Shown here piece by piece: positions 1-5,197 of a stretch of DNA of 6,326 bases (position 1 is its first letter; each line of letters begins with the position of its first letter). Position numbers and translations under genes: made by a program. Source of the stretch: Hyphomicrobium_A sp035517115 (GTDB lineage: Bacteria; Pseudomonadota; Alphaproteobacteria; Rhizobiales; Hyphomicrobiaceae). The notes below the pieces were generated by a model. The model was not told the origin of the DNA. It did no database searches and was given only the letters and a program-made list of their open reading frames with translations. Location of the stretch: the NCBI GenBank assembly GCA_035517115.1, contig DATIZL010000099.1:1-6326 (forward strand), in the 5' to 3' direction.

Positions 1-326
1 GGCATCGGGAACATGTCGGCGACGAGCTTCTCGGCCTTGTCGGGGTTGGCGCCGATCACGCCGGCGATGAAGCCCACGTAGATACCGGCGGCCTCCACGT
101 CCTTGAGCAGGTTCAGATCGCGCATGGCCTTGTAGGCCTCCGCGAGCCGCTCGGGCTCAGGGTTGTGGCGGTACTCGTTGATCCACTGGAGGAGAACCTC
201 GGGCTTGTTGAACGGCGGCCGCTTCGGCTTGCCCTTGGCGCCCGCTGCGATGGGAGAAAGGGCAAGCGCGACGGCAGCGATCAGCAGCGCCGATAGACGC
301 AGGAAATGGCCCCACCGCGCGTACAC
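1..326 (-). CDS. Exported protein of unknown function, 5' part (runs off the left edge)
   Basis: The frame is open from a GTG at 324-326 to the window edge, giving 108 complete codons and no stop, so the C-terminus is outside. The start is supported by GAGG eight bases upstream and by what follows it. Residues 2-10 are basic (R4, H7, R10), residues 11-28 are hydrophobic and rich in Ala and Leu, and A-x-A sites near residue 30 suit signal peptidase I. The mature part begins with a basic, proline-rich stretch (KGKPKRPP) and then looks helical, with LLQWINEYR at 45-53 and AGIYVGFIAGVIGANP at 80-95. I infer an exported, probably periplasmic protein. I do not recognise a named family and assign no function. 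Its codon use matches its neighbours. The quinone oxidoreductase gene lies upstream on the same strand, 125 bp away, so co-transcription is possible but unproven. An in-frame GTG near 402 would also be a legal start but would bury the signal peptide. Confidence 0.72.
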   Translation of the reverse strand, partial: MYARWGHFLRLSALLIAAVALALSPIAAGAKGKPKRPPFNKPEVLLQWINEYRHNPEPERLAEAYKAMRDLNLLKDVEAAGIYVGFIAGVIGANPDKAEKLVADMFPM

Positions 327-451
327 GTGCGCTACCTCAAAAAGCTCGCCTTCGCCGTGCTTTCCCGGCCCACCCCGAGCCGGGCGCAGGCAGAAGAAAA
401 GCACGTATTGTCAATTTGATGGCAGAAGCGGGCATTAAACTTTCTCGGTCC

Positions 452-1450
452 TCACAAAGTCAGCACGACCTTGCCGATGTGGCTTTCCTCCATGCGCTGG
501 TGGGCTTTGGCGGCCTCAGCGAGCGGGTAGGTCGCGTCGATGACGATGCGGATGCGCTTGTCCGCGATCAGCGGGAGCACCTTTTCCTCGACCACACGCG
601 CTATCGCAGCTTTCACCTCGGCCGAGCGGATGCGCAGGGTGGAGCCCGTCAGCGTCAGACGTTTCAGCATGACGCGCATGAGATCGATGGTGACCTTGGA
701 TCCCGCTTGGAAGCCGATGTTCACCAGGCGCCCGTCGTCGGCCAGCGAGCGGATGTTACGCTCGATGTAATCGCCGCCGACGATGTCGAGAATGACGTTG
801 GCGCCTTTGCCCTCGGTCGCGGACTTGACGGCCTCGACGAAATCCTCGGTGTTGTAGTTGACCGCGCGCTCGGCCCCGAGCTTGCGGCAGACCTCGCATT
901 TCTCCGCCGAGCCGGCGGTTGCGATAACGCGCGCACCGAGCAGGTGCGCGAGCTGAATGGCGGCAACGCCAATGCCGCTGGTGCCGCCGTGCACGAGGAA
1001 CCATTCGCCGCTCTTCAGTCCGCCGCGCTCGAACACGTTGTGCCAGACCGTGAAGAAGCCCTCCGGAATGGCCGCGGCCTCGACCATCGAGAGGCTTGCT
1101 GGCACCGGCAGGCATGCGCCCTCGTCGGCCACGCAGTATTCCGCATAGCCGCCGCCGTTGACGAGGGCCATTACGCGCTCGCCGTCGCGGAAGCGGCTCG
1201 CGCCCGCCCCGAGCGCCGCGACCGTTCCGGCAACCTCCAGCCCGGGGATCTCCGAGTGGCCCTTGGGCGCCGGATAGTTGCCCTGGCGCTGCAGGACGTC
1301 GGGCCGGTTGACTCCCGCCGCCGCGACCTTGATGAGCACCTGCCCTGGACCCGCCGGCGGCACCGGGAGGGTCGCAGGTTGCAGCGCCTCCGGCCCACCG
1401 CCTTTACCCGCGATGGTGATAGCGGTCATGGTGGTGGTTGGCTGCGGCAT
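452..1450 (-). CDS. Zinc-free NAD(P)H:quinone oxidoreductase, PIG3-type (MDR superfamily)
   Basis: This 332-residue protein belongs to the medium-chain dehydrogenase/reductase superfamily. It has an N-terminal GroES-like half (about 1-135) with GVNRPDVLQRQG (46-57), PGLEVAG (69-75) and GERV (90-93). The C-terminal half is a Rossmann fold with the dinucleotide loop VHGGTSGIG at 153-161. That loop form, with HGG before TSGIG, is typical of the PIG3/TP53I3 group. The catalytic and structural zinc ligands of alcohol dehydrogenases are absent. Family members reduce quinones or similar electrophiles with NADPH in the cytoplasm; the substrate here cannot be read from sequence. I chose the ATG at 1448-1450 because AGGA lies six bases upstream. 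The frame stays open to 1537, but the extra 29 residues resemble no family N-terminus. A second candidate start, seven codons in (MTAITI), cannot be excluded. The gene is divergent from the DUF1192 gene. Confidence 0.92.
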   Translation of the reverse strand: MPQPTTTMTAITIAGKGGGPEALQPATLPVPPAGPGQVLIKVAAAGVNRPDVLQRQGNYPAPKGHSEIPGLEVAGTVAALGAGASRFRDGERVMALVNGGGYAEYCVADEGACLPVPASLSMVEAAAIPEGFFTVWHNVFERGGLKSGEWFLVHGGTSGIGVAAIQLAHLLGARVIATAGSAEKCEVCRKLGAERAVNYNTEDFVEAVKSATEGKGANVILDIVGGDYIERNIRSLADDGRLVNIGFQAGSKVTIDLMRVMLKRLTLTGSTLRIRSAEVKAAIARVVEEKVLPLIADKRIRIVIDATYPLAEAAKAHQRMEESHIGKVVLTL

Positions 1451-1524
1451 CGCTGATCCTGTCCCCTCGTGTGCGAGCACTGATGCCCGAGCGGCGCGCC
1501 GGAAACAAGCGCCGGCTCCGCCTT

Positions 1525-1548
1525 GTGCGCTCCGCACGATGAGCGCAC
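1525..1548. repeat. Inverted repeat in the divergent oxidoreductase/DUF1192 intergenic region
   Basis: GTGCGCT (1525-1531) is repeated as its exact reverse complement AGCGCAC (1542-1548), with a 10-bp spacer. It lies roughly mid-way in the 146-bp gap between two divergent genes, where a shared operator would be expected, but the region is GC-rich and a 7-bp arm can arise by chance. A second, imperfect hairpin (GCTGCG 1555-1560 with CGCAGC 1577-1582, plus an inner GCA/TGC pairing) sits just before the ribosome binding site of the DUF1192 gene. Confidence 0.35.
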
Positions 1549-1596
1549 AGTCCGGCTGCGGCAGTGCTCTTGCCGGCGCAGCAACAGGAGAGGCCG

Positions 1597-1785
1597 ATGG
1601 ATTGGGACGAGGTCAGACCCAAGCCGAAGCCAGGCGCGGCGATCGGCGAAAATCTCGAGACGCTTTCCGTCGCCGAGCTCGAAGCGCGCATCCTCGAACT
1701 CGAGCGGGAAATTGCGCGCGTCAAAGCCGAGCTCGAGAAGAAGCGGCGCCACGAGGACGCCGCGAGCGCCCTCTTCAAGCGTTAA
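1597..1785 (+). CDS. DUF1192 family small protein
   Basis: This 62-residue protein begins MDWDEVRPKPKPG and continues with LSVAELEARILELEREIARV, a charged helix that should form a short coiled coil (about residues 22-50), ending in ASALFKR. The MDWD-[DE]-x-RPKP opening, the LSVAELE-x-RI core and the A-x-FK tail are the pattern I know from the DUF1192 family, found widely in alphaproteobacteria and without an assigned function. The ATG at 1597 is preceded by AGGAGAGG at good distance. An upstream in-frame ATG at 1564 would add 11 residues (MLLPAQQQERP) but lacks such a site and would start before the conserved opening. The protein has no membrane segment or signal peptide, so it is probably cytoplasmic. 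It is followed by 354 bp without a gene, then rcdA on the same strand. Confidence 0.9.
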   Translation: MDWDEVRPKPKPGAAIGENLETLSVAELEARILELEREIARVKAELEKKRRHEDAASALFKR

Positions 1786-1873
1786 CGCGGCCCGGACGTT
1801 TTAGGATTGCTTAGCGCGTCGGGGATTGTGCGCCTCGCGGGCTTTAGCCGGCTTTGCAATCGTAACCGCGCAC

Positions 1874-1892
1874 TTCAGCGCAAGTTCAGCGC
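1874..1892. repeat. Direct repeat TTCAGCGC, two copies 11 bp apart
   Basis: TTCAGCGC occurs at 1874-1881 and again at 1885-1892. The 11-bp period is close to one helical turn, so both copies face the same side of the DNA. They end two bases before the CtrA-like box. This could be a tandem binding site for a regulator, or chance; only conservation in relatives would tell. Confidence 0.35.
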
Positions 1893-1894
1893 TG

Positions 1895-1909
1895 TTAACC
1901 GTTTATTAG
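1895..1909 (+). promoter_or_regulatory. Candidate CtrA binding site (TTAA-N7-TTAG)
   Basis: TTAA at 1895-1898 is followed by seven bases and TTAG at 1906-1909. The CtrA consensus of alphaproteobacteria is TTAA-N7-TTAA(C), so this is a match with one change in the second half. Such boxes usually overlap the -35 region, which would place a transcript start about 20-40 bases downstream, at the beginning of the hairpin series. The link is made more likely because the next gene is rcdA, which in Caulobacter crescentus is a member of the CtrA regulon and acts in CtrA degradation. A single near-match is weak evidence by itself. Confidence 0.35.
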
Positions 1910-1917
1910 GGTTAGAA

Positions 1918-2022
1918 GGGTAACGTCTCGTTATCCAGTCTTCTGGATCCTGAGCGGTACCTGCCGCTCTGTTTGACGCCTCCCTGTTGACTTCAGAGCC
2001 GCTTCACAGCGGCTCTTTTTTT
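1918..2022 (+). ncRNA. Candidate structured small RNA, or conditional leader of rcdA
   Basis: About 105 nt contain four hairpins in series. Hairpin A pairs 1918-1925 with 1929-1936 (8 bp including one G-U, loop TCT). Hairpin B pairs ATCCAG 1933-1938 with CTGGAT 1943-1948 (loop TCTT). Hairpin C pairs GAGCGG 1952-1957 with CCGCTC 1964-1969 (loop TACCTG). Hairpin D is the terminator at 1995-2016. A and B share 1933-1936 and exclude each other. Between C and D lies a probably unpaired linker with CCTCCC (1979-1984), a sequence able to pair with ribosome binding sites; such C-rich stretches occur in known alphaproteobacterial small RNAs such as the alpha-r14 family. The element does not code for an evident peptide. 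It could be a free small RNA, the structured 3' end of the DUF1192 transcript, or an rcdA leader. Both ends are estimates except for the terminator. Confidence 0.4.
1995..2022 (+). terminator. Intrinsic (Rho-independent) terminator
   Basis: AGAGCCGCT (1995-2003) pairs perfectly with AGCGGCTCT (2008-2016) around a TCAC loop and runs into seven T residues (2016-2022). It ends any plus-strand transcript from the DUF1192 side or from the candidate small RNA, and lies 117 bp before the rcdA start. The opposite strand has no comparable T run, so it acts in the plus direction. Confidence 0.88.
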
Positions 2023-2139
2023 GCATCCACAAATCTTGAGCGCGATCGCCCCGCTTTTGGCCATCTTGTTAACGGTAGCCTGGCACGGTGTGAGCATGGT
2101 AAAATGTCGTCTTGTAGAACGAGTGTGTCAGATCGGGTC

Positions 2140-2682
2140 ATGAGCAACGGGTCTCGCGGCGTAAACAGCATCCCACCGAGCAACGTTACCGTTTCCTTCG
2201 GCGAGCGGTACCAAGCCTCAGAGCAATTCGATCTCGTCTTCAAGGAGGGCATGGCGCTGGTCGAGCGCACGGCCTCCTACCTTGAAGGCCCCGGCCGCGC
2301 GGAGGCAAAGCGCCTCTCGGCCCCCGCCAACGTCCTCTACGCGTCCGAGAGCATGCGTCTGACGACGCGGCTCCTCGATCTGGCGTCCTGGCTCCTCATC
2401 CGCCGCGCGTTGAAGGAAGGCGAGATCAGCGAGACCGAAGCGCAGAAGAAGTGCTCGAGCGTCTCCCTGCATGGACCAGCAAAGCCCTCCCACGTGCAGG
2501 GCTACGACACGCTGCCGCAAGGCATGCGCGACCTCATCGGCGAGAGCTACGCGCTCTATGACCGCATCGTTCGCCTCGACCGTGCCTTGAATGTCAAGCT
2601 TGAGGAGGTTGGATCCGAGCCGGTGCTCGCAAACCCGGTCGGCGCGCAGATGGACCGTCTGCGCGTGGCGTTTTCGAACTAG
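2140..2682 (+). CDS. rcdA: RcdA/DUF1465 family protein, regulator of CtrA degradation
   Basis: This soluble 180-residue protein has the DUF1465 signature: FKEGMALVERTASYL (34-48), then YASESMRLTTRLLDLASWLL (67-86), RALKEGEIS (89-97) and LIGESYALYDRIVRLD (132-147). In Caulobacter crescentus, RcdA forms a small helical bundle that works with CpdR and PopA to deliver CtrA and other substrates to the ClpXP protease at the G1-S transition; a role in CtrA turnover is inferred here from family membership. The start is uncertain. I chose the ATG at 2140-2142, which gives a usual family length, though the ribosome site before it (GGG two bases away) is poor. Alternatives are ATG 2104, and ATG 1987, which would overlap the terminator. 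The family core begins only at about residue 30, so the choice does not affect the identification. A bidirectional terminator follows 32 bp after the stop. Confidence 0.9.
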   Translation: MSNGSRGVNSIPPSNVTVSFGERYQASEQFDLVFKEGMALVERTASYLEGPGRAEAKRLSAPANVLYASESMRLTTRLLDLASWLLIRRALKEGEISETEAQKKCSSVSLHGPAKPSHVQGYDTLPQGMRDLIGESYALYDRIVRLDRALNVKLEEVGSEPVLANPVGAQMDRLRVAFSN

Positions 2683-2714
2683 CCCCACCCGGCATTAGGT
2701 TGCCTATCAATCAG

Positions 2715-2740
2715 AAAGCCCGGCCTCAGGCCGGGCTTTT
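2715..2740. terminator. Bidirectional intrinsic terminator between rcdA and rpmE
   Basis: AAAGCCCGGCC (2715-2725) pairs with GGCCGGGCTTT (2729-2739) around a TCA loop, giving an 11-bp perfect stem. A T run follows on the plus strand (TTTTCTT), and the minus strand ends TTTCT. It lies 32 bp after the rcdA stop and 35 bp after the rpmE stop, so it can serve both convergent genes. Confidence 0.9.
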
Positions 2741-2774
2741 CTTGCATTCCGAGATGGTTCGCTCGAGAAGCCGC

Positions 2775-2999
2775 TCAGAACAGGCCTTCGAACTTCTTCT
2801 TAAAGCGCGACAGACGGCCGCCGCGGTCGGTCAAGCGCTGATCGCCGCCCGTCCACGCGGGGTGCGAGGTGGGATCGATCTCGAGGTGCAGCTCGTCGCC
2901 CTCCTTGCCGTACGTCGAATAGGTGATGAACTCCGTACCATCGGTCATGACGACCTTGATCTGATGGTAATCGGGGTGCAGTTCGGGCGTGGTCTTCAT
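2775..2999 (-). CDS. rpmE: 50S ribosomal protein bL31
   Basis: This 74-residue protein starts MKTTPELHPDYHQIKVVMTD and contains GTEF (20-23), STYGKEGD (27-34), the highly conserved EIDPTSHPAWTGG (39-51) and a basic tail with GGRLSRFKKKF. This is the bL31 pattern of alphaproteobacteria. bL31 binds the central protuberance of the large subunit and contributes to intersubunit bridge B1b. The protein has no cysteine, so it is of the zinc-independent form. The ATG at 2997-2999 is fixed by the family N-terminus; the frame stays open upstream to 3176 without family resemblance. The Shine-Dalgarno sequence is weak (GAGCGGCC directly before the ATG). A promoter lies 35 bp upstream, so this is a single-gene unit, convergent with rcdA and divergent from the ABC transporter gene. 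Confidence 0.96.
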   Translation of the reverse strand: MKTTPELHPDYHQIKVVMTDGTEFITYSTYGKEGDELHLEIDPTSHPAWTGGDQRLTDRGGRLSRFKKKFEGLF

Positions 3000-3033
3000 G
3001 GCCGCTCGCAAATCCGGAGGTTTTGAAGCGGCC
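3000..3033. repeat. Inverted repeat directly before the rpmE start codon
   Basis: GGCCGCT (3000-3006) and AGCGGCC (3027-3033) are exact reverse complements separated by 20 bp. One arm touches the rpmE ATG and the other touches the -10 element of its likely promoter. If transcription starts where that promoter predicts (about 3025-3028), the distal arm would be almost wholly outside the mRNA, so the repeat would act as DNA. With an upstream start it would fold the ribosome binding region into a hairpin. Confidence 0.4.
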
Positions 3034-3062
3034 TCTATAGTCGAGATGGGCTGACCACACAA
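3034..3062 (-). promoter_or_regulatory. Predicted housekeeping sigma promoter of rpmE
   Basis: Read on the minus strand, a -35 TTGTGT (3062-3057) is separated by 17 bases from a -10 TATAGA (3039-3034). The bases before the -35 make CTTGTG, close to the alphaproteobacterial CTTGAC form. The expected start near 3025-3028 gives a leader of about 28 nt before the rpmE ATG. Position and spacing are ideal; each box matches the Escherichia coli consensus at four of six bases. Confidence 0.6.
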
Positions 3063-3184
3063 GCCTGGAGCCCAAAGACGCCGGAAAACCGCGTCCCGAT
3101 GGCACTTGAGCCGCTGAGGGCCGTCGGGCATGGTCCCCGGATCGGGCAGTTCCCCAATCGCCTGAGAAACGAGCACCTCAGACC

Positions 3185-5023
3185 TTGATCGGCAAAATCC
3201 CAGTGCACGACCCTGCCTTGCCCGGCGGAGAGCCGCCGCCCGAGCCCGACGGCCGGCCGCCAGAGGACGCGCAAGCTCAGTTGCGGCCGGTAATGGCGCT
3301 GCTGCCCTATCTCACCCGCTACAAACGCAAGCTCGCCCTGGCCGGCGTCTCCCTCGTCGTCAGCGCTGTCGCCATGCTCATCATACCCATGGCAGTCCGC
3401 CGCGTGATCGATCTGGGCTTTGGCTCCAAGGACGGGCTATTCGTCGATCGCTACTTCGCCATGCTGGTGGTTATTGGATTGATCCTCGCGGTCGCCAGCG
3501 CAGCGCGCTTCTACTACGTGAATTGGCTCGGTGAGCGCGTGGTCGCCGATTTGCGCAGCGACATCTTTCGCCACGTGGCGATGCTCGGGCCCGCCTTCTT
3601 CGAACGGGCGCATTCGGGCGAGCTGATGAGCCGCCTCACCGCCGATACCACGCAGATGAAGGCCGTTGCCGGCTCCTCGCTCTCGCAATCGCTGCGCAGC
3701 CTCATCATGCTCGCCGGCGGCCTGATCATGATGTTCGTTACGAGCCCGCGCCTCTCCCTCCTCGTGCTGCTCGCCATTCCTGCCGTGATGCTTCCGCTCA
3801 TCGGGTTCGGCCGCTGGGTGCGCAAGCTGTCGCGGCATGCGCAGGACACGCTCGCCGAAGCCTCCGCCTACGCATCGGAGAACTTGAGCGCCGTACGCAC
3901 GATGCAGGCCTTCGCTTACGAGGCCACGGCTTCGAAGCGCTATCGCGCAGCCGTGGAGCGCTCATTCTTGGCCGCTAAGGAGCGCATGAAGGCCCGAGCG
4001 GTTTTGACCGCGCTCGTCATGTTCCTGGTGGTGGCGAGTATCACCGGCGTTCTGTGGTTCGGTGCCTCTTCCGTCATCGCCGGCAGCATGTCGGCGGGCC
4101 GTCTCAGTCAGTTCGTCCTCTATGCCGTCCTTGCGGCTGCAGCGTTCGTGCAGCTCTCCGAGGTATGGGGCGAGATCGCGCAAGCTGCCGGCGCCGCCGA
4201 ACGGCTCGGCGAGCTGCTGAACCTCAAGCCCGACATTCACTCCCCGGTCGATACCGTCCCGCTGCCAACACCACCGCAGGGGGAGATCGAGTTCAAGAAC
4301 GTGCGCTTTTCCTACCCCGAACGCCCCGGAGAGGGCGTGCTCAACGGGGTCTCGTTCCGCGTCCGGCCCGGGGACAGGGTCGCTTTGGTGGGGCCGTCCG
4401 GCGCCGGCAAGACGACGATCTTCAATCTGCTCCTGCGCTTCTTCGATCCCGTGTCCGGCGAGGTGCGCATCGATGGGGTACGCGCTTGCGATGCCGACCT
4501 CGAGGCTCTGCGGGCGCGCATGGCGCTGGTGCCGCAGGAGGTTGCCCTCTTCGCGGAAACCATTGCCGACAACATCCGCTATGGGCAGCCGACCGCGAAC
4601 ATGGAGGCCGTGAAGCGCGCGGCAACCGCCGCGCAGGCCGACGAGTTCATCCGCGCGCTACCCGACGGCTACGACACTCGGCTGGGCGAGCGCGGGTTGA
4701 TGCTTTCCGGCGGCCAGCGGCAGCGTATCGCGATCGCCCGCGCGCTTTTGAAGGATGCCCCCATCCTGCTGCTCGACGAGGCAACGAGCGCACTCGACGC
4801 GGAGAGCGAGGCACAAGTCCAGCGCGCACTGGAGCGCGTCATGCGCGGGCGCACGACCCTCGTCATTGCCCATCGGCTCGCAACGGTGCAAAGGGCCGAT
4901 CGCATTCTCGTCATGGACGAGGGCCGCATCGTCGAGGAGGGCACGCACGCGGAGCTGATCGCCAAGGGCGGTCTCTACGGGCGGCTTGCCGAGATGCAGT
5001 TCGCAGCCGAAGCGGCCGAATAG
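3185..5023 (+). CDS. ABC half-transporter, fused permease and ATPase (MsbA-related, subfamily B)
   Basis: This 612-residue protein has the layout of a homodimeric type IV exporter. After a proline-rich N-terminus come about six membrane segments (roughly 48-70, 90-112, 168-186, 190-208, 272-296, 305-325). The nucleotide-binding domain has Walker A GPSGAGKT (403-410), Q-loop Gln451, signature LSGGQ (507-511), Walker B ILLLDE (527-532), D-loop SALD (535-538) and H-loop His563. All catalytic residues are present, so it should be active in the inner membrane. It resembles the alphaproteobacterial MsbA-related group (TIGR02204); the substrate may be a lipid or other hydrophobic compound but cannot be read here. 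Its start is uncertain. TTG 3185 is the first possible codon, GTG 3203 and ATG 3293 are alternatives, and none has a clear ribosome site; the last would leave only about 12 residues before the first membrane segment. It is divergent from rpmE, with no obvious promoter or terminator of its own. Confidence 0.93.
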   Translation: MIGKIPVHDPALPGGEPPPEPDGRPPEDAQAQLRPVMALLPYLTRYKRKLALAGVSLVVSAVAMLIIPMAVRRVIDLGFGSKDGLFVDRYFAMLVVIGLILAVASAARFYYVNWLGERVVADLRSDIFRHVAMLGPAFFERAHSGELMSRLTADTTQMKAVAGSSLSQSLRSLIMLAGGLIMMFVTSPRLSLLVLLAIPAVMLPLIGFGRWVRKLSRHAQDTLAEASAYASENLSAVRTMQAFAYEATASKRYRAAVERSFLAAKERMKARAVLTALVMFLVVASITGVLWFGASSVIAGSMSAGRLSQFVLYAVLAAAAFVQLSEVWGEIAQAAGAAERLGELLNLKPDIHSPVDTVPLPTPPQGEIEFKNVRFSYPERPGEGVLNGVSFRVRPGDRVALVGPSGAGKTTIFNLLLRFFDPVSGEVRIDGVRACDADLEALRARMALVPQEVALFAETIADNIRYGQPTANMEAVKRAATAAQADEFIRALPDGYDTRLGERGLMLSGGQRQRIAIARALLKDAPILLLDEATSALDAESEAQVQRALERVMRGRTTLVIAHRLATVQRADRILVMDEGRIVEEGTHAELIAKGGLYGRLAEMQFAAEAAE

Positions 5024-5197
5024 GAACCGCCTCGCGCATGTGCCCTACTGCAATCAAGATTTGCGCAACAATCACGGCAGTCTCGACCGGATGTTAAGGT
5101 AGCATGCGGCATAGAGGTTGAAGGAACCGCCGCTCCCGGAATGCGCTTCGCCTTCGAGAGCCGGAACAACGACACGATCGCCGGGGAGAACCCTGCC

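Larger units (their letters stand above)
1786..2139. other. Intergenic region between the DUF1192 gene and rcdA, rich in structure
   Basis: This 354-bp gap holds no convincing gene. An open frame starting at 1987 runs into rcdA, but its first 51 codons cross a transcription terminator and resemble no known N-terminus. In order, the gap contains a direct repeat (1874-1892), a CtrA-like box (1895-1909), successive hairpins (1918-1969) and an intrinsic terminator (1995-2022). The last part, 2023-2139, should hold the rcdA promoter if the terminator is efficient. It has a TTAAC half-site at 2069-2073 and a TAAAAT at 2100-2105 that could be a -10 element, without a clear -35 partner. The stretch 1895-2022 is visibly more AT-rich in places than the flanking genes. 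Confidence 0.6.

Noticed and set aside
364..384. CCCGGC/GCCGGG hairpin after the quinone oxidoreductase gene
   Set aside because: It has a 6-bp stem and 9-base loop but no T run on either strand, so it is not a convincing terminator.
386..414. TTGACA on the minus strand (409-414) as a promoter for the exported protein
   Set aside because: The -35 is perfect, but at 16-17 bases the expected -10 reads TGCCTG or GCCTGC, so the match is incomplete. The gene may be read from here, but I cannot support it.
416..1456. Long plus-strand open frame of 346 codons opposite the quinone oxidoreductase
   Set aside because: It lies wholly antisense to a gene with clear family motifs, has no recognisable domain, and is the usual shadow of GC-rich coding sequence.
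2081..2096. Sigma-54-like promoter (TGGCAC with GC twelve bases after GG) upstream of rcdA
   Set aside because: The -24 half is perfect and the GG-N10-GC spacing is right, but the -12 half reads GAGC instead of TTGC, and nothing around suggests sigma-54 control.
3106..3134. TTGAGC as a -35 element for the ABC transporter
   Set aside because: The 17-base spacing leads to CATGGT, a poor -10, and no other support was seen.
4054..5097. Second plus-strand open frame of 347 codons within the ABC transporter
   Set aside because: Its translation is Arg-rich and featureless, while the other frame carries all ATPase motifs; it is an out-of-frame shadow.
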